From positions 248,001-312,000 of the forward strand of contig MU867089.1 in the NCBI GenBank assembly GCA_033725935.1: 64,000 nucleotides of DNA, written 5' to 3'. The translations under genes were made by a program, and so were the position numbers. This document shows positions 22,484 through 34,345 of this stretch, piece after piece (the first letter of the stretch is position 1; each line of letters opens with the position of its first letter). Under the pieces are notes generated by a model, which was not told the origin of the DNA, made no database searches, and saw nothing but the letters and a program-made list of their open reading frames with translations. Source of the stretch: Cladorrhinum sp. PSN259 (lineage: Eukaryota; Ascomycota; Sordariomycetes; Sordariales; Podosporaceae).

Positions 22484-24041
22484 TTAAATATAACTAACCT
22501 TGGTCCCCATACCAGCCGTAGCCTTCACCTTACCCCAACCCTCCTGCAAAATCTTAATCAACCTCTCCCTAATCTTTTTGCGTCCCAGCAAGAAAATCAA
22601 CCCAGCAATAAAAGCCAACATCCGGTAGAGCACATACGGATTAGTCCGAAACGCCAGCGCGACCTGATCAACCAGCGTCCTCAGGTTCGCGAGAACCATG
22701 GACGCCCTAGTAGCCAACGTAGGCGGCTTCGCGCCCGCCCCTGCACTCACTTTCCTGGCAGCAGAGGGCGATAATGGCGGCTTGCCGTTGCTGCTGCTGC
22801 CATTACTCTTCTTCAACCCTCCCTTCTTCTTCTTGCTCAATATACCGCCGCCGCCGCCCGTCGAAGAAGAAGAGGTAGAAATCGTAGAAACAGGACTCGC
22901 CGGTCTAGAAATACCAAAATCACCTTCCGACACCTCACTCGTTGGCTTCCCTGCTGATGGCTCTGTCTTCTTGTTGCTTTTCGCAGCAGAAGCCTCCTTT
23001 TCCCTCTTCAGCCTCTCCTCCTCCAATCTCCTTCGCTCCCTTTCTTCGTTTTCACCCCTCAGCCGCCTAGCCTCCTCAATATCTCTCTTGATCTTCTCTT
23101 CCCTTTCTTTTCTGGCTTCTTCCTCTCTGCGCTCAGCCTCGCGCGCTTCATCCTGAAGACTCTGAAGCGCTTGCAGGAATGCCTCGCGGCGTTCTTCGTC
23201 GAGGATCGGACTGACGGTTATGAATTCCCTCGCGTAGTCCCATTCGTTGTTGCGCAAAAGGACGTGCAAAGTATAAAGCTCCAAAATCTTGACGCGCGAG
23301 TTGAGGTCGTGCGGCGTGTCTGCACCAGACTGAGTAGGGCGTTTACCGCCAGCCGGGGAGCTATACCGTCTCGGAACTGGATCAGCGAAGCGGTCCGAGG
23401 AGACAGCGTCCAGGTTTGGCGTGCGCGAAGCTGCGAGCCAGTTTTCGAGGCGCTTTTGGTTGAGTGCTTGAGATTTGGCGTGGGCGAGGAGGATGGTGGC
23501 TCTGTGGGGAGTGGGGTTTAGGTCAGTCAACTTATTTTGGGGGCCAAAAGAGGGGGGAAAAGTAAACATACAAATTGATCACCACGTCCGCATCGACGTC
23601 ACCTTCCACACCATGATAACCATTACGAACTACTTCTTCCCAAATCTCTCCCTCGCGCACCTTATGGCAGAGTGTGCGCCATTCTTGGGTGCCGAATGCA
23701 GCTTTTCCTTCGTCCGAGTCGAGCTCGAGGGTTGCATTCAAAATCGTGAGGTACAAACTCCAGACTTTGATTCTCGAAGATTTGGACGCCTTGATGACTA
23801 GTGCAGGTTCAAAGGGACCATTTGTGGGATCCTCGGGAGTTGGCGGTGAGACTAGCGGCAGCACAGTCGACAGCGCCTCGGGCAGACGACGCGTCAGAAA
23901 TAGTTGTGAGGCTTGTCTGTATGTTTTGGTGATGTGCGAAGATGATATTTGTCTTGGCGGGGCGATAGATGAAGACAATGACGACAGGGAAGACGAGATG
24001 CCATCCGAGGCTGAGTACGAGAAGCGATTATTTGAAGCCAT
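22484..24041 (-). CDS. PEX26: peroxin 26-like peroxisomal membrane protein
   Basis: Two exons (24041-23572, 23501-22484) with a 70-nt GTATGT...CAG intron give 495 aa. The N-terminal part is Ser-rich, then a helical region with SQLFLTRRLPEALSTV and later QALNQKRLENWLA. A long charged coiled coil (EAREAERREEEARK and following) covers about residues 274-327. A low-complexity Ser/Lys linker follows, and one membrane segment (about 446-463) sits 32 residues from the C-terminus, as in a tail-anchored protein. This is the layout of the Pezizomycotina PEX26 protein, the counterpart of yeast Pex15 and mammalian PEX26, which tethers the Pex1-Pex6 AAA complex at the peroxisome for receptor recycling. 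Sequence conservation in this family is low, so the call rests on architecture plus my memory of filamentous fungal PEX26. Confidence 0.75.
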
Positions 24042-25112
24042 GATTGTTATTGTTGTGGTGCAAGTCGTCGCAAAATTGAGATATCGAATGTGTGTGTATG
24101 TCGTCTGTCAGCCAAACAAGCGGTCTCAAAATCGCATAGGGGGGTGGTTTATCGGGGTGGCTGGGCTGCAAGTAGTCTTTTAGTGTAAAGCCATTCTGTT
24201 TTGCCGTCGTCAACTGAAAAGACAAGCCGGGGAAACTCGATAAGGTTTATCGGACACGACTACTCGGCGCACCAGGCGTCTTCAATTTCCCCCAGAAAAT
24301 GGAGAAAGAACACAAGATGTTTGCAGGCAGTGTTGCACTTGCTTGTGAGCCTCGGTTAGTTGTGATTGATCTTGGCTGGATCGACGACTGACCACTGGAC
24401 GAACCACGCAACTGGGGGAGAGGCTAGGTCGTAATGGGGTGGAGACGGGAAGACATGTTCTTAGGAAGGAACCTGGATTGTCCCTGGAACATGTCTTGCG
24501 ACCGCTGTACCTCACTAACAGATCCCAGATCGCTTTGGTTCAAGCAGCCTCCACTCCAACACATGCCACTTGCGAAACAGATAGTAATGAAGGTTAATAT
24601 GAAGAAAGCATAAGGCAAATTGATTTCCGGGCATATATTCTACAGCTCTATATAAACCAATGGCAAAATGTGCCTGGCGATCGCCGAGATCCTCGGGGTA
24701 CAATCAATAAGCTGAAATAAATTTGATGACGAACCTGCATGAATCTGCTTCTATGCATCATGCGGTCAACAAAGTTCAGACAAGAGAGAAAAACCTTCAC
24801 ACACCTTTCCCTCTCTGGGTTCGGCTACTTGAATCCGGAAGCTGGAGGTTGGGTTGTGGAACCAGGGGGCGCTCTCCTCAGCGCACTGGGCCGGACATTT
24901 CCGCTCATTACTGGGGCAACAAACTTGTCAAAGGGGCATGTTGTCTGTGGAACACCAACCGGTTGATGGCTAATAACGATGATGCACAGTGATTGACAGA
25001 GCGAATCATGACGTTGCAATAGATCGCCAGATAATGTACAGAATGAATCAACATTTTAAAACCCATAATCCACAGTCCCAAAACAAAAATTCCCCAGTCC
25101 TCGGTATTTGCA
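24042..25112. other. intergenic region between PEX26 and UTP10
   Basis: 1.07 kb holding the PEX26 promoter and the UTP10 3' UTR (both genes minus strand). No ORF with recognisable content was seen. Confidence 0.55.
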
Positions 25113-28100
25113 CTACTGCAACATGGAATCCAAGCTCTCTCCCAGCTTCCCTTCAATCCCCACGATCCACCGTCTATTCTCCCTCTCTACAACCTCATCG
25201 TCATCATCCTGTAACTCGCTAATGTATGGCAGCATTTCAGGAAGAGCCCTCAACCATTCGTCATCGAGCTTCTCAGTCAATGCCTGCTGGCACTTAACAA
25301 CCGCAAGTCTCACAGCAGCCTGCTCAGACCTCAGGTGCTTCAGAAGCGTGCCGTTGAGCTCCTTGTGATGCTCCTGAGAATCGGCAGCAACTGCCAACTC
25401 AACCACAGCAGGGATGAGAACCTCCTCTGTGGCCTCAATCGATGCCGCATGGCCGAACTGGGCAATCAACACAGGCGCAACAACACCAAAGTGTCCAGGA
25501 GCTTGCCAGAATCCATCTTGATCATGCTCGAAGCACTTGGTCAAGGTCTTCAGCACCCTCTTCCAGAGCTCCATTTCGTTGGCATCCTTGAGATTAGTGT
25601 TGGACACAACATTGGCCGACATCTCAACAATGTAAGACGCATAGCTGGTAACGATTGACTTTAGACTGTCAAAGAAGGTATGGAAGAAGCCGTAAACGCT
25701 GAGCAGTCTAAGGGTCTTGCCAGCAACATCGTTCTTGGGGAGCCCGCTGAAAGACCACTCAGTGAGTTCAGAGAACACAGGCCGGAAGGCGGCGTCGTTA
25801 AGCTTGTAAATCATTTTGAGCGCATCTTCGCCAACCATGGTTTCGATCTGGGCGAGCTCGTCATCAGCAAGCGCCGCTTTGCATTCTCCGATGGCCATGT
25901 TTCTCCTCAGGTCCATGGTATTGATGAAAATGGTCGAAAGCGTAGCAACGTTCTTGGAAACAACTGCCTTGGTGTGCTTGTCAAGCGCCATGCCGAGGAT
26001 GCGGAGGTACTCAGAGATAGCCTGCCAGGAGTCAGTATCGATATGTACTAAAGTCGTGAGTATGGATAGGCACTTACCGAGAAGCCAGCGTTGGTAGCAT
26101 GAAGCCAGTTCTTCTCAAGAGCAAGATACATGGTCTTGGCATCAACAAGCTTGGCAAGGAACTGCAGGCAATGAAGTCTGTTGCTGTTTGACTCGGCGTT
26201 TAGCTCAGTAGCAGCCGAAGTGTTCGAGCAAGCCAACAACCGGTCAAGGTAGGCACCAGAAATCATGTAAGGGATATGCTGAGCCAGAGCAGCCAGGAAA
26301 GCATAAGCCGCATCGTGAAGCTCAACGTTAGCAGTCTCACCCTTCAAGCTGTCTTCAAGATAAGACAAAGCCTTTGGAATGGCAACCGGTAAAACGGGAA
26401 CAATACCATCCTGCAAGACATCTACAAGAGAAGCCAAGCAAAGGAGCGCCATAACGCGGAGAGTCTGAGAGGACTGGCCAAGACAGTGGTCGCCGGCAAT
26501 TGTCTCAGCAGCAGCAGCAACAGCGTCGAGATCCTTCTTTCCATACTTCTCAGAGATCTTGTCAACGCAAGTAACGGCAGTGTGCTTGTAGTTCATGTCA
26601 TCGGACTCGCGAATGACGGCAGTAAGCTGGGGCAAGAATGCTAACAGGGCATCTCTTGATTGCTTGTCGCCGGTGTTCTCGCTATCCACCCGAAGCTCGA
26701 GAGCACGAAGAACCTTCTGTCTGAGGCCGACGTTGGGCCGGTCGAGAAGGGTCTCAACACTCTTGATAAACTCGGCGATAGAGAGGAGGTTGAGAAGGTT
26801 TGACAGGGCATCGCCACAGCGGCTGTAGAGAACCTTCTTTCCCTTGACAGTAGCAGCCAGGTTCAAGATGCCCTCAAGCAGGTTAGCATAGAGATCACGG
26901 ATCTTTCCAGACTCCATATCGTCCCTCTCAGCCAGCTGGGTGATCTCACGCTTGAGGCGACGGTTGGCGAGGAGGTGTGGGAGAAGAGTAAGTTGCTTGG
27001 CAGATGTCTTGTCCTGGTCGGCATTGGCGTCATTTCCAATAAGGGTGTTGGCAAGAGCAGGCTTTGGCTTGTAGACATCTCCGACCAAGCCAATAAGTTT
27101 GACGAGAGTCGAAAGCTGGATCTCGACAGAGAAATGGCTCATGATTTCTGCCGTGAACGAGATGATAGTGTCAGTAGCTCCGTACCTATCCACGAACATG
27201 GCGAGGACGGCAAACAAGAAGTCATCTGGCCCCAGGTTCTCAATAAGAGATGTGAAGAGATCAAGCTTGCGATGAGGAGGGATGTGCTCGTAGGCAGTCA
27301 CGAAGCTAGCAAGCAGGTCCTTGGTGCTTGCAACCAAGTTGCGGCCCTTCTTCCGGAATGTCTCGATAAGGGGGGGGATGACCTCCTTGACAGTCTGGTT
27401 GACGACGTGTGCTGAATAGTCATCACCTTGCTTGAGCACCGAGCTACCCATGTAGGTAAATATGGGCATAACACTCTGCAAGACGACGTCAGGAGCGGTG
27501 CGAGCCAAACTAGCTACCAGAAGGAGAGCTGCGTTGATAACAGTTGGGCTGGTGGACTTCTGGATGCAGGCTGCGAGAACATCGCCGTGGCCCACAGATG
27601 CATCGATGGCCAACTCCTTGTTGTCCTTGTATGCGGGGATCATGGCAAGAAGGCTGCTGAGAACCAGGTTCTGGAGGTATCCTAACTCAGAGCCCACTTG
27701 TCTGCTGAGGTGATGGAGGTCTGAGAGGGTGGTAAAGAGACTTGGTAGGAGCTCAGGGTGGTTTTCTGGCATGGACTCCTGTACAAGCTCCAGAACAAAG
27801 GTGGTCTTGTTCAGTGCAGCCCTCACATCTGGACCGGTAGGTACACCCACGGCCTTGCTTTGCTCTGCCATGCTAACCCGTCTACGCTTAGTGGCTGGTG
27901 GCTCACTTGCAAGCTTGACATCAAATTGCAGCGAGTTGACAAAGTCAAGGAGGATATCAGTCGTCAGCTCAACCTTCCGCAAAAGATCCACGGCCTCGAC
28001 TGCAACAGTGTTCTCTTCTGAGGAATCAGTTGCCGCCTGTGAGAGAGCCAGCATTACTTCAGCAGTCTCAGACTTAGTATTGGACTTCATGGAGGGCCAT

Positions 28101-30547
28101 AGCTTAACAAGACGACCGAAAATGGCTTGCACAAGGCTTGGTCTGGTATTTTGGTCCTTGATAAGTTGGAAGAGCACCTCCAAGCCAGCAGCGTGGTTGG
28201 CGACGACAACGTCGACAACGGCTTGGTTAACGGTGTTCTCGTCCAAAGATTCACCCTTGACCTGCGCAGCAGCATCAGCAGCGGTAAGTGCAGCCCATGA
28301 CTGGAGTAGTGGCAGCAAGAGGTCAGTTCTGGAGGTGCCAGAAATGCTCTTGATTTGGTTGATGGATCGAAGCAGGCGCAATCGGACAGTCAACAACGGG
28401 GTTGCTGTGACTTGACCAGAAATGAATTGCAGGATAGATAACCTTGACGAAGAAGAGATGTGCTTCTTGTCCTTCTTCGTAGATGACTTGGAACCTTCCA
28501 ATCCGCTCACAGTGGCCGCAACCACATGGTCCTCGTGAAGAACGGCTTCTTCCAAGCATGGAACCAGGATCTGCTGGACCAGGCTCTTCGCAGCGTCATT
28601 GCCCATCTTATTGGGAGCAACTGTTCTGCCGTAGAGATCCTCAGAGCCCCAGGCTGTGGGGCAAGGAGTATCATAGAGATTGTTCAAGACAGCCAAAAGG
28701 TCTGCAGCAGCACGGCGGACCTTCTTGGCCGGGTCACTCAATGCAACAGCAGCATATACGGCAATAGCTTGGAAATCTTTTCCGGCACAATCACTGTCCT
28801 TAAGGCGAGCCTTGGCCCTTTCGAGGGCAGCCACCTTGGCAAGGGTGGGATATGCACCACACCAGATTCGCATGTAGAAGCTGAAATAGAAAGAGTTGCT
28901 CGGAGCCAGAGGGCGACTCAGCAGGGGAGTAGCATCAAACTTCTCCAAGTCAGTTTCACTGACAGCAGCCGAAAAGAAAACTGTGCAAAGGTCATTGAAC
29001 AGGCTGTCAGACTCCTGGGATAGGCAGGAGGATGTTGTAAGCTTGAGTTTGGAGAGTGCCTCAAGAGCTGAATCCAGATTGGGTTGGGCATTGGGCGCTT
29101 CGATTTTTTTAACTTCCATCTCGTCTTCCGAACCTTGCTCGATTACCTGTGTTGGTCGAATTGTGGCGCTACCAATCCGAAGATTGAGTTCGAGCTCGTC
29201 AATGTTATAGTCGACCTCCTGAATAGCAGCCCTGACAATGTCTCCCACTTCTCCGCCAGCCTGGGCAAGACTGACCAGCGCCGAGCCAAGTTCGTTGCGA
29301 ATGTGATGGTCCTTGTCAACCTCGTCATCGATCTTATGGGCTGCAAGAAGCAAAGCCTTGTAAATAACCTTGGCCTGCTTCTCCTGAAGGACGTTGGCAA
29401 GAAGCAACCCCTTAATAAGTGGGAGGCTTCTGACATCACCTTTTTTCATCAGCCTGTCGACGAAAGCCAGAGCAAGACCGTTTGCCAATTTGTCGATTCT
29501 GTGTTGAGTGCTGATTTGGAGCAGTGTTGGGACAAGCGTTTGTACCTTGATGAGAGCTTTAGCAACCTTTGCAGAGACTTGCTTCGCGGACCTCTGCTGG
29601 GCAATGATGCAAAGAGTAACAAGGCCGGGTTGGAAAGTCTCAGTAGTCAAGCCAACAACAAGCTGCTCCATGAACGCATTGAGTGAGGCATCGTCCAAGC
29701 TCCCCTTGGCTGCCAGAATGGTAACTATCATATAGCTCGCAATCTGAATCCCAGGAATACTCTTCATGACCATAGCCTCACCCAAAGTCGGCCCCACCCG
29801 TTGAAGCAGAGTCTGGGTGTTTTCTAACTGAATGGCTTGCCTTCCAGACCGCAGTTTGTCGAGCATTCCGTTGACTACCTCGGCCATTACACCAGCCCAA
29901 AAGGAGATCAACGCCGGATATTCCTGGTGCTCGCGGCATGAAGCGAGGGTGTATTGAGAAATCGTCGAGAGCAGTTCGTGGCTATTCGTAGCTTGCTGCA
30001 CAATAGCAGCACGAGGGGGGGCTGTGAGAGATCGGATATAAGGGTCCAGGAACTTGTACTCGGCGGAAATCTTTGGGGGCAAGATGGAAAGCAAAGTGAC
30101 GAACGCCGGCATTGTGTGATACGGAAGGAAAGTCGTAATGAGAGTTGCGGTATTGAACTCATGGATTCTAAACCTTCTAATCAACCACTCGACGGCTTTA
30201 ATGGCGGGCATGAGGCGCAACCGGCTGCCAACCTGATGAAGGAAGAAGTCGACCTGCTTGTCCAAGGCAGCATTCTCCTCGCCCGTCATCTTGGTCCGGT
30301 CGGCCTCTTGGCTTTGCTCGCTGAACAGAGACTTGGCGAACAAGTCGCTGAAGCGCTTGTCGAGATGGCATAGCTCCTCGAAGCCCTCGTGGCATATTGT
30401 GTAGATCTCTGCGTATGTCTGTCCGGCGGCAACTTGGGGCTCGAAGATCAAGGACTTGGAATGCGCCGCCTTGAGTGCTTTGGCGTTCAAGCTCGTTCGT
30501 GAGTTGGCGCTGATTTGCGCCAGCTGCGCAGCTAAGGAGGATGCCAT
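25113..30547 (-). CDS. UTP10: UTP10, U3 snoRNP (small-subunit processome) HEAT-repeat protein
   Basis: Two exons (30547-26078, 26021-25113) joined by a 56-nt intron with GTAAGT donor, TACTGAC branch and CAG acceptor encode 1792 aa, close to the yeast length. The start MASSLAAQLAQISANS followed by the SLIF...YAEIYTICHEGFEEL region matches the conserved Utp10 N-terminus. The open frame extends two codons upstream to a TTG, which is not a plausible start. The whole protein is helical HEAT-type repeat, and the C-terminal quarter contains the BP28CT region, spanning the splice site. Utp10/HEATR1 is part of the t-UTP (UtpA) module of the 90S pre-ribosome in the nucleolus and supports rDNA transcription and early 18S processing. 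It is head to head with NOC3, another ribosome-assembly gene. Confidence 0.95.
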
Positions 30548-31067
30548 TTTCAAAATCGGTTGTGTCTTTTCCTTTCCCTTTCCTCGCTCTCCTTCAATCC
30601 GTATGCGCCAGTGGGTGTTGTTCGTTACCGAGCCGACATCTGCGGCGTGCGGTTTCTGTTGCAGGTGATTCGGTAGAGTTCGTGTATATTCAGGGGTCTG
30701 TGAAGTCTATAGCCAAACAACTCCGATGCGGACGCGTGGAATAGGGTGGATGTTGGTCCCCTATGTCCTCTATCGAGAAGACTTGAATTGATGTCTTTTT
30801 TTATGGTCGCAATTGATCTGCTTCAGCAGCTGGACCGCCGAGAACCTGGAAAGTTACCTGCCGTCCAGAATTTTTTTGGACCCGCGAGGCCCGATAAGAC
30901 CTGTTGCGCCAATCACTATCCGCCGATAAGACTAGCTTTGGTGGGCTGCAGCTCTTCGATCAGGGTCTTGAGAAAAAATTCCAGGGACATCGTAACCTGG
31001 ACCAAGCATACTTTCTGTACTGCCAGCAAAAAGTCGTGAATTATTCAAGTCTCGGCAATCAATTGCA
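30548..31067. promoter_or_regulatory. divergent promoter region between UTP10 and NOC3
   Basis: 520 bp between the two start codons. Visible elements: two copies of ccgataagac at 30891-30900 and 30923-30932, a CCAAT-type sequence (gccaatca) near 30908 between them, and two A/T-tract elements in opposite orientation (ccagaattttttt near 30865 and gaaaaaattccag near 30970), which resemble ribosome-biogenesis RRPE-type motifs. Binding factors are inferred, not shown. Confidence 0.5.
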
Positions 31068-33125
31068 ATGCCCGACACCATGGCTTCACGCCCTTCCAAG
31101 AGAAGGAGAGTCACCCCTCCTGCCGACACGAACGAAACGAATGGCGAGGATACCAAGTCTCAGAAACAATTCTTCAAAAGCGCCGCCAACTGGAACCTCG
31201 AACAGACGTACGAAAACCGATCGCGGAAGGCAAAGAAGAAGGATGCGAAGAAGGCTGCTGGTGAGACTGGTAGATTGCCCATCCGCACAGCTGGGGGAAC
31301 CTGGGATCTTCAAGACGATGCTGCCTCCGTGGCTAGCGACACCGAATGGGCCGAAGCCGACGGAGACGAAGATGCCGCTGAGCCGCCGGAGGAGGAGGAG
31401 GAAGCCCCAGAGGAACCCAAAATTCCCGAACGCGAACAGATACGAAGAGCACAAGAAGAGTTGGCCAAGATTGGGACACAGTTAAACGAAGATCCGGAAG
31501 AGCATCCCGGCGCATTCAAGGCGATGGCCAGGATTGCAGAGTCTCGACTTCTCGCCATCAAAAAGCTTTGCTTAGTTACGCAGATGACGGTTTACAAAGA
31601 TGTAATTCCCGGCTACCGGATACGACCTGCGACCGAGGAAGAATCCAAGTTGTCCAAGGATGTCAAGAAACTACGAACATATGAGCAGGCATTGGTGACT
31701 GGATACCAAGGTTATATCAAGAGTCTTGCATACTTTGCTAGCTCCAATATCGAAGAACCGAAGAAGCGCGGAACGCCTATCTCCAGCATAGCCATCACTT
31801 GCGCATGCACCCTCGTCAACGCGGTGCCTCACTTCAACTTCAGAGGTGATCTTCTCAGGATATTGGTCAGGAAACTCAGCGGTCGCAAGGTGGATGCCGA
31901 TTTCGTCAAGTGCAGGCAAGCGTTGGAAACTCTGTACAAGGAGGACGAGGAGGGAAATGCGTCCATGGAGGCAGTTTCTCTTCTCACCAAGATGATGCGA
32001 TCAAAAGAATATCGAATCGACGAGACCGTCCTTAACACCTTCCTCAATCTGCGGCTGCTGGGAGAATACTCGGGCAAGGCATCAACAGATAGCGTCGACA
32101 AGCCACAAGAGACATACAACGGGAAGAAGCCCAAGCAAAAGAAGGAGTTCCGCACAAAGAAAGAACGGAAACTCTTGAAGCAACAAAAGGAAGCCGAGAA
32201 GGTTATGGCCCACGCAGATGCCGCTGTCAGCCACGAAGAAAGAGACAGGATGCAATCAGAGACGCTGAAAATGGTTTTTGCTTGCTATTTCCGTATTCTG
32301 AAGGAGCGGGTGCCCCATCTTATGGGAGCCGTCTTAGAAGGTCTGGCCAAATATGCTCACCTCATTAACCGAGATTTCTTTGGCGATCTTCTCGAGGCGT
32401 TGAAGCAGCTCATCGCGTATACAGAAAACCCAGACAAGGATAATGAGGATGCCGAGATGGAAGCTGGGGAAGAGGACGAAGACGATGGCCTGGAAGTCAT
32501 CCGTGACACCAGCAGAGAGGCTCTCCTCTGCACCGTCACTGCATTTGCGCTACTCGAGGGCCAGGACGCACATAACGCCCGGTCAGACCTCCACCTCGAT
32601 CTCTCTTTCTTCATCACCCATCTTTACCGCAGCCTGTTCCCGCTGGCTATCAACCCCGATCTTGAACTAGGCGCAAAATCCCTTCACTTGCGTGACCCCA
32701 ATGATGCATCTGCAGCAAGCCGGGCCGAAAGCAAGATCAACGTCCAAACCACCACAGTCCTCCTCATGCGCTGCCTAAGCGGTATTCTCTTACCGGCGTG
32801 GAACATTCGGTCGGTGCCTCCTCTCCGGCTCGCGGCGTTCACCAAGCAGCTCATGTCGGTTGCGCTACAGCTTCCCGAGAAGTCGTGTCAGGCTATGGTT
32901 GGGTTGTTGAACGATGTGCTGCATACCCACGGCAGAAAGATCAATGCGTTGTGGAACACGGAGGAGAGGAAAGGAGATGGCACGTTCAAGCCGTTTGCTG
33001 AGACTATTGAGGGCAGCAACCCGTTTGCTACTACCGTTTGGGAAGGGGAGCTTCTGAGGAAGCACTATTGCCCCAAGGTTAGGGAAGAATTCAAGGCTAT
33101 GGAGAAGGACCTGAAGAATATGTAG
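31068..33125 (+). CDS. NOC3: NOC3, nucleolar complex protein 3
   Basis: A single exon of 685 aa. A basic, disordered N-terminus (SRPSKRRRVTPP) and an acidic stretch at about residues 85-120 lead into the NOC3-specific domain (EQIRRAQEELAKIGTQLNED, then IAESRLLAIKKLCLVTQ and YRIRPATEEE). The middle holds a Lys-rich segment (KKPKQKKEFRTKKERKLLKQ), and the C-terminal half is the CBF/Mak21-type helical domain. Noc3 pairs with Noc2 on late nucleolar/nucleoplasmic 60S precursors; in yeast it is also linked to replication licensing. Two in-frame ATGs (31068 and 31080) could start it; the first is used. No splice sites are needed. Divergent from UTP10. Confidence 0.93.
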   Translation: MPDTMASRPSKRRRVTPPADTNETNGEDTKSQKQFFKSAANWNLEQTYENRSRKAKKKDAKKAAGETGRLPIRTAGGTWDLQDDAASVASDTEWAEADGDEDAAEPPEEEEEAPEEPKIPEREQIRRAQEELAKIGTQLNEDPEEHPGAFKAMARIAESRLLAIKKLCLVTQMTVYKDVIPGYRIRPATEEESKLSKDVKKLRTYEQALVTGYQGYIKSLAYFASSNIEEPKKRGTPISSIAITCACTLVNAVPHFNFRGDLLRILVRKLSGRKVDADFVKCRQALETLYKEDEEGNASMEAVSLLTKMMRSKEYRIDETVLNTFLNLRLLGEYSGKASTDSVDKPQETYNGKKPKQKKEFRTKKERKLLKQQKEAEKVMAHADAAVSHEERDRMQSETLKMVFACYFRILKERVPHLMGAVLEGLAKYAHLINRDFFGDLLEALKQLIAYTENPDKDNEDAEMEAGEEDEDDGLEVIRDTSREALLCTVTAFALLEGQDAHNARSDLHLDLSFFITHLYRSLFPLAINPDLELGAKSLHLRDPNDASAASRAESKINVQTTTVLLMRCLSGILLPAWNIRSVPPLRLAAFTKQLMSVALQLPEKSCQAMVGLLNDVLHTHGRKINALWNTEERKGDGTFKPFAETIEGSNPFATTVWEGELLRKHYCPKVREEFKAMEKDLKNM

Positions 33126-34315
33126 ATTGCTTTTATGGGCATGGCTTATTATGGGAGTTTTAGAGGAGCATGTCTGGGGAGTTATTGGCTCAAAAATGCT
33201 AATTATTACGATTATTTGGATGTTTGCATTCTCTTCACTCTGTTTGTCCCTTTTTTCAAAGTCTCACTCTGAATTGGTTACTGGTCAACGCTTCTCAAGC
33301 TGTAGATGTTTCTGGCTGGCTCAGCCATCACATCACAATAGAATTGCACAGAATCACGATATACAGATGCAAGTGTATTGATGTTTATCTCCAACGACTG
33401 GTATGATTCCCGGGAGAAAACTGGACAACAAGCTGTTTCGTAACTAAACCACTTGAAGGGTTTTATTGTAAAATGTGAAATATACAAGGCCGGTCAGTCT
33501 TTTGTCGTTTCGAGTGTTTTAACGAATTTTAACTTTGAGTTTGCTTGAAAATGTAAGTTTTATTAGCTGTGAAGGCTTTGATTTTGACACCGACCGACTC
33601 AAATTTTTGTTTTTTATATAAAAAAAGAAAAATCTCAAAGCAGTTCCATTAACAAAGTCTTGTGTTATCTAACTATATAAGTAAATATAGATGCAATTGG
33701 GGTTGGTGGGTGTCACTTGTTTAGTATTTCGCCGTCGTATTTGAGTTGAGTGGCTTTAATCATGAAGGGTTTTTTAAAGTCCGAGTCCTGCAATGAGAGA
33801 AGATTTTTTTTCCCCATTGATCTATGATAAGTTGAACTATCCGCTGTTGGCTTTTGAATTGATACAGGCTCATTCAGCGCTGACATGAGGTGATGATGAT
33901 GTGATGGTTGCAGTTTGTTTCCGAGATTCTTGGGGATGTTTCTAGTCTACTTGCTTTGCTAATCACTTCTCGTCCGCAAAACATCCTACGTTTCTGTCGT
34001 TGATATTATGTTCAAGGAATCTAACAAATGGGTTGATGTCGGGGTTTTTTTTTTAAACATTAAGTGAGCAAAAATGAATATCTAGCATATACGTCCAGAT
34101 GTAGGCTTAATAAATATATTCACTGGCTGCGGCTTCGAAAATTACAAACTGCCGAATAGAACGATTGAGATGAGACCTGTTTCTCAGAGCGTTGATGACA
34201 TGTGGATTGATATCTAGTACCTTGGAAAATCGAAACTTCAGGTCTTTTCTTTTTAAAGTCCATGTATCGACTTTAGAGATGTTACTACTTGCTTTGTATT
34301 ATCTGCTTGGAGAAA

Positions 34316-34345
34316 GGAGGAGGAGGAGGAGGAGGAGGAGGAGGA
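34316..34345. repeat. GGA trinucleotide microsatellite
   Basis: Ten uninterrupted GGA units in the gene desert upstream of STE12. Confidence 0.9.

Noticed and set aside
22698..23156. 152-codon Leu/Ser-rich frame antisense to PEX26
   Set aside because: It is the complement of the Glu/Arg/Lys coiled-coil codons of PEX26, which read as Leu/Ser/Phe on the other strand.
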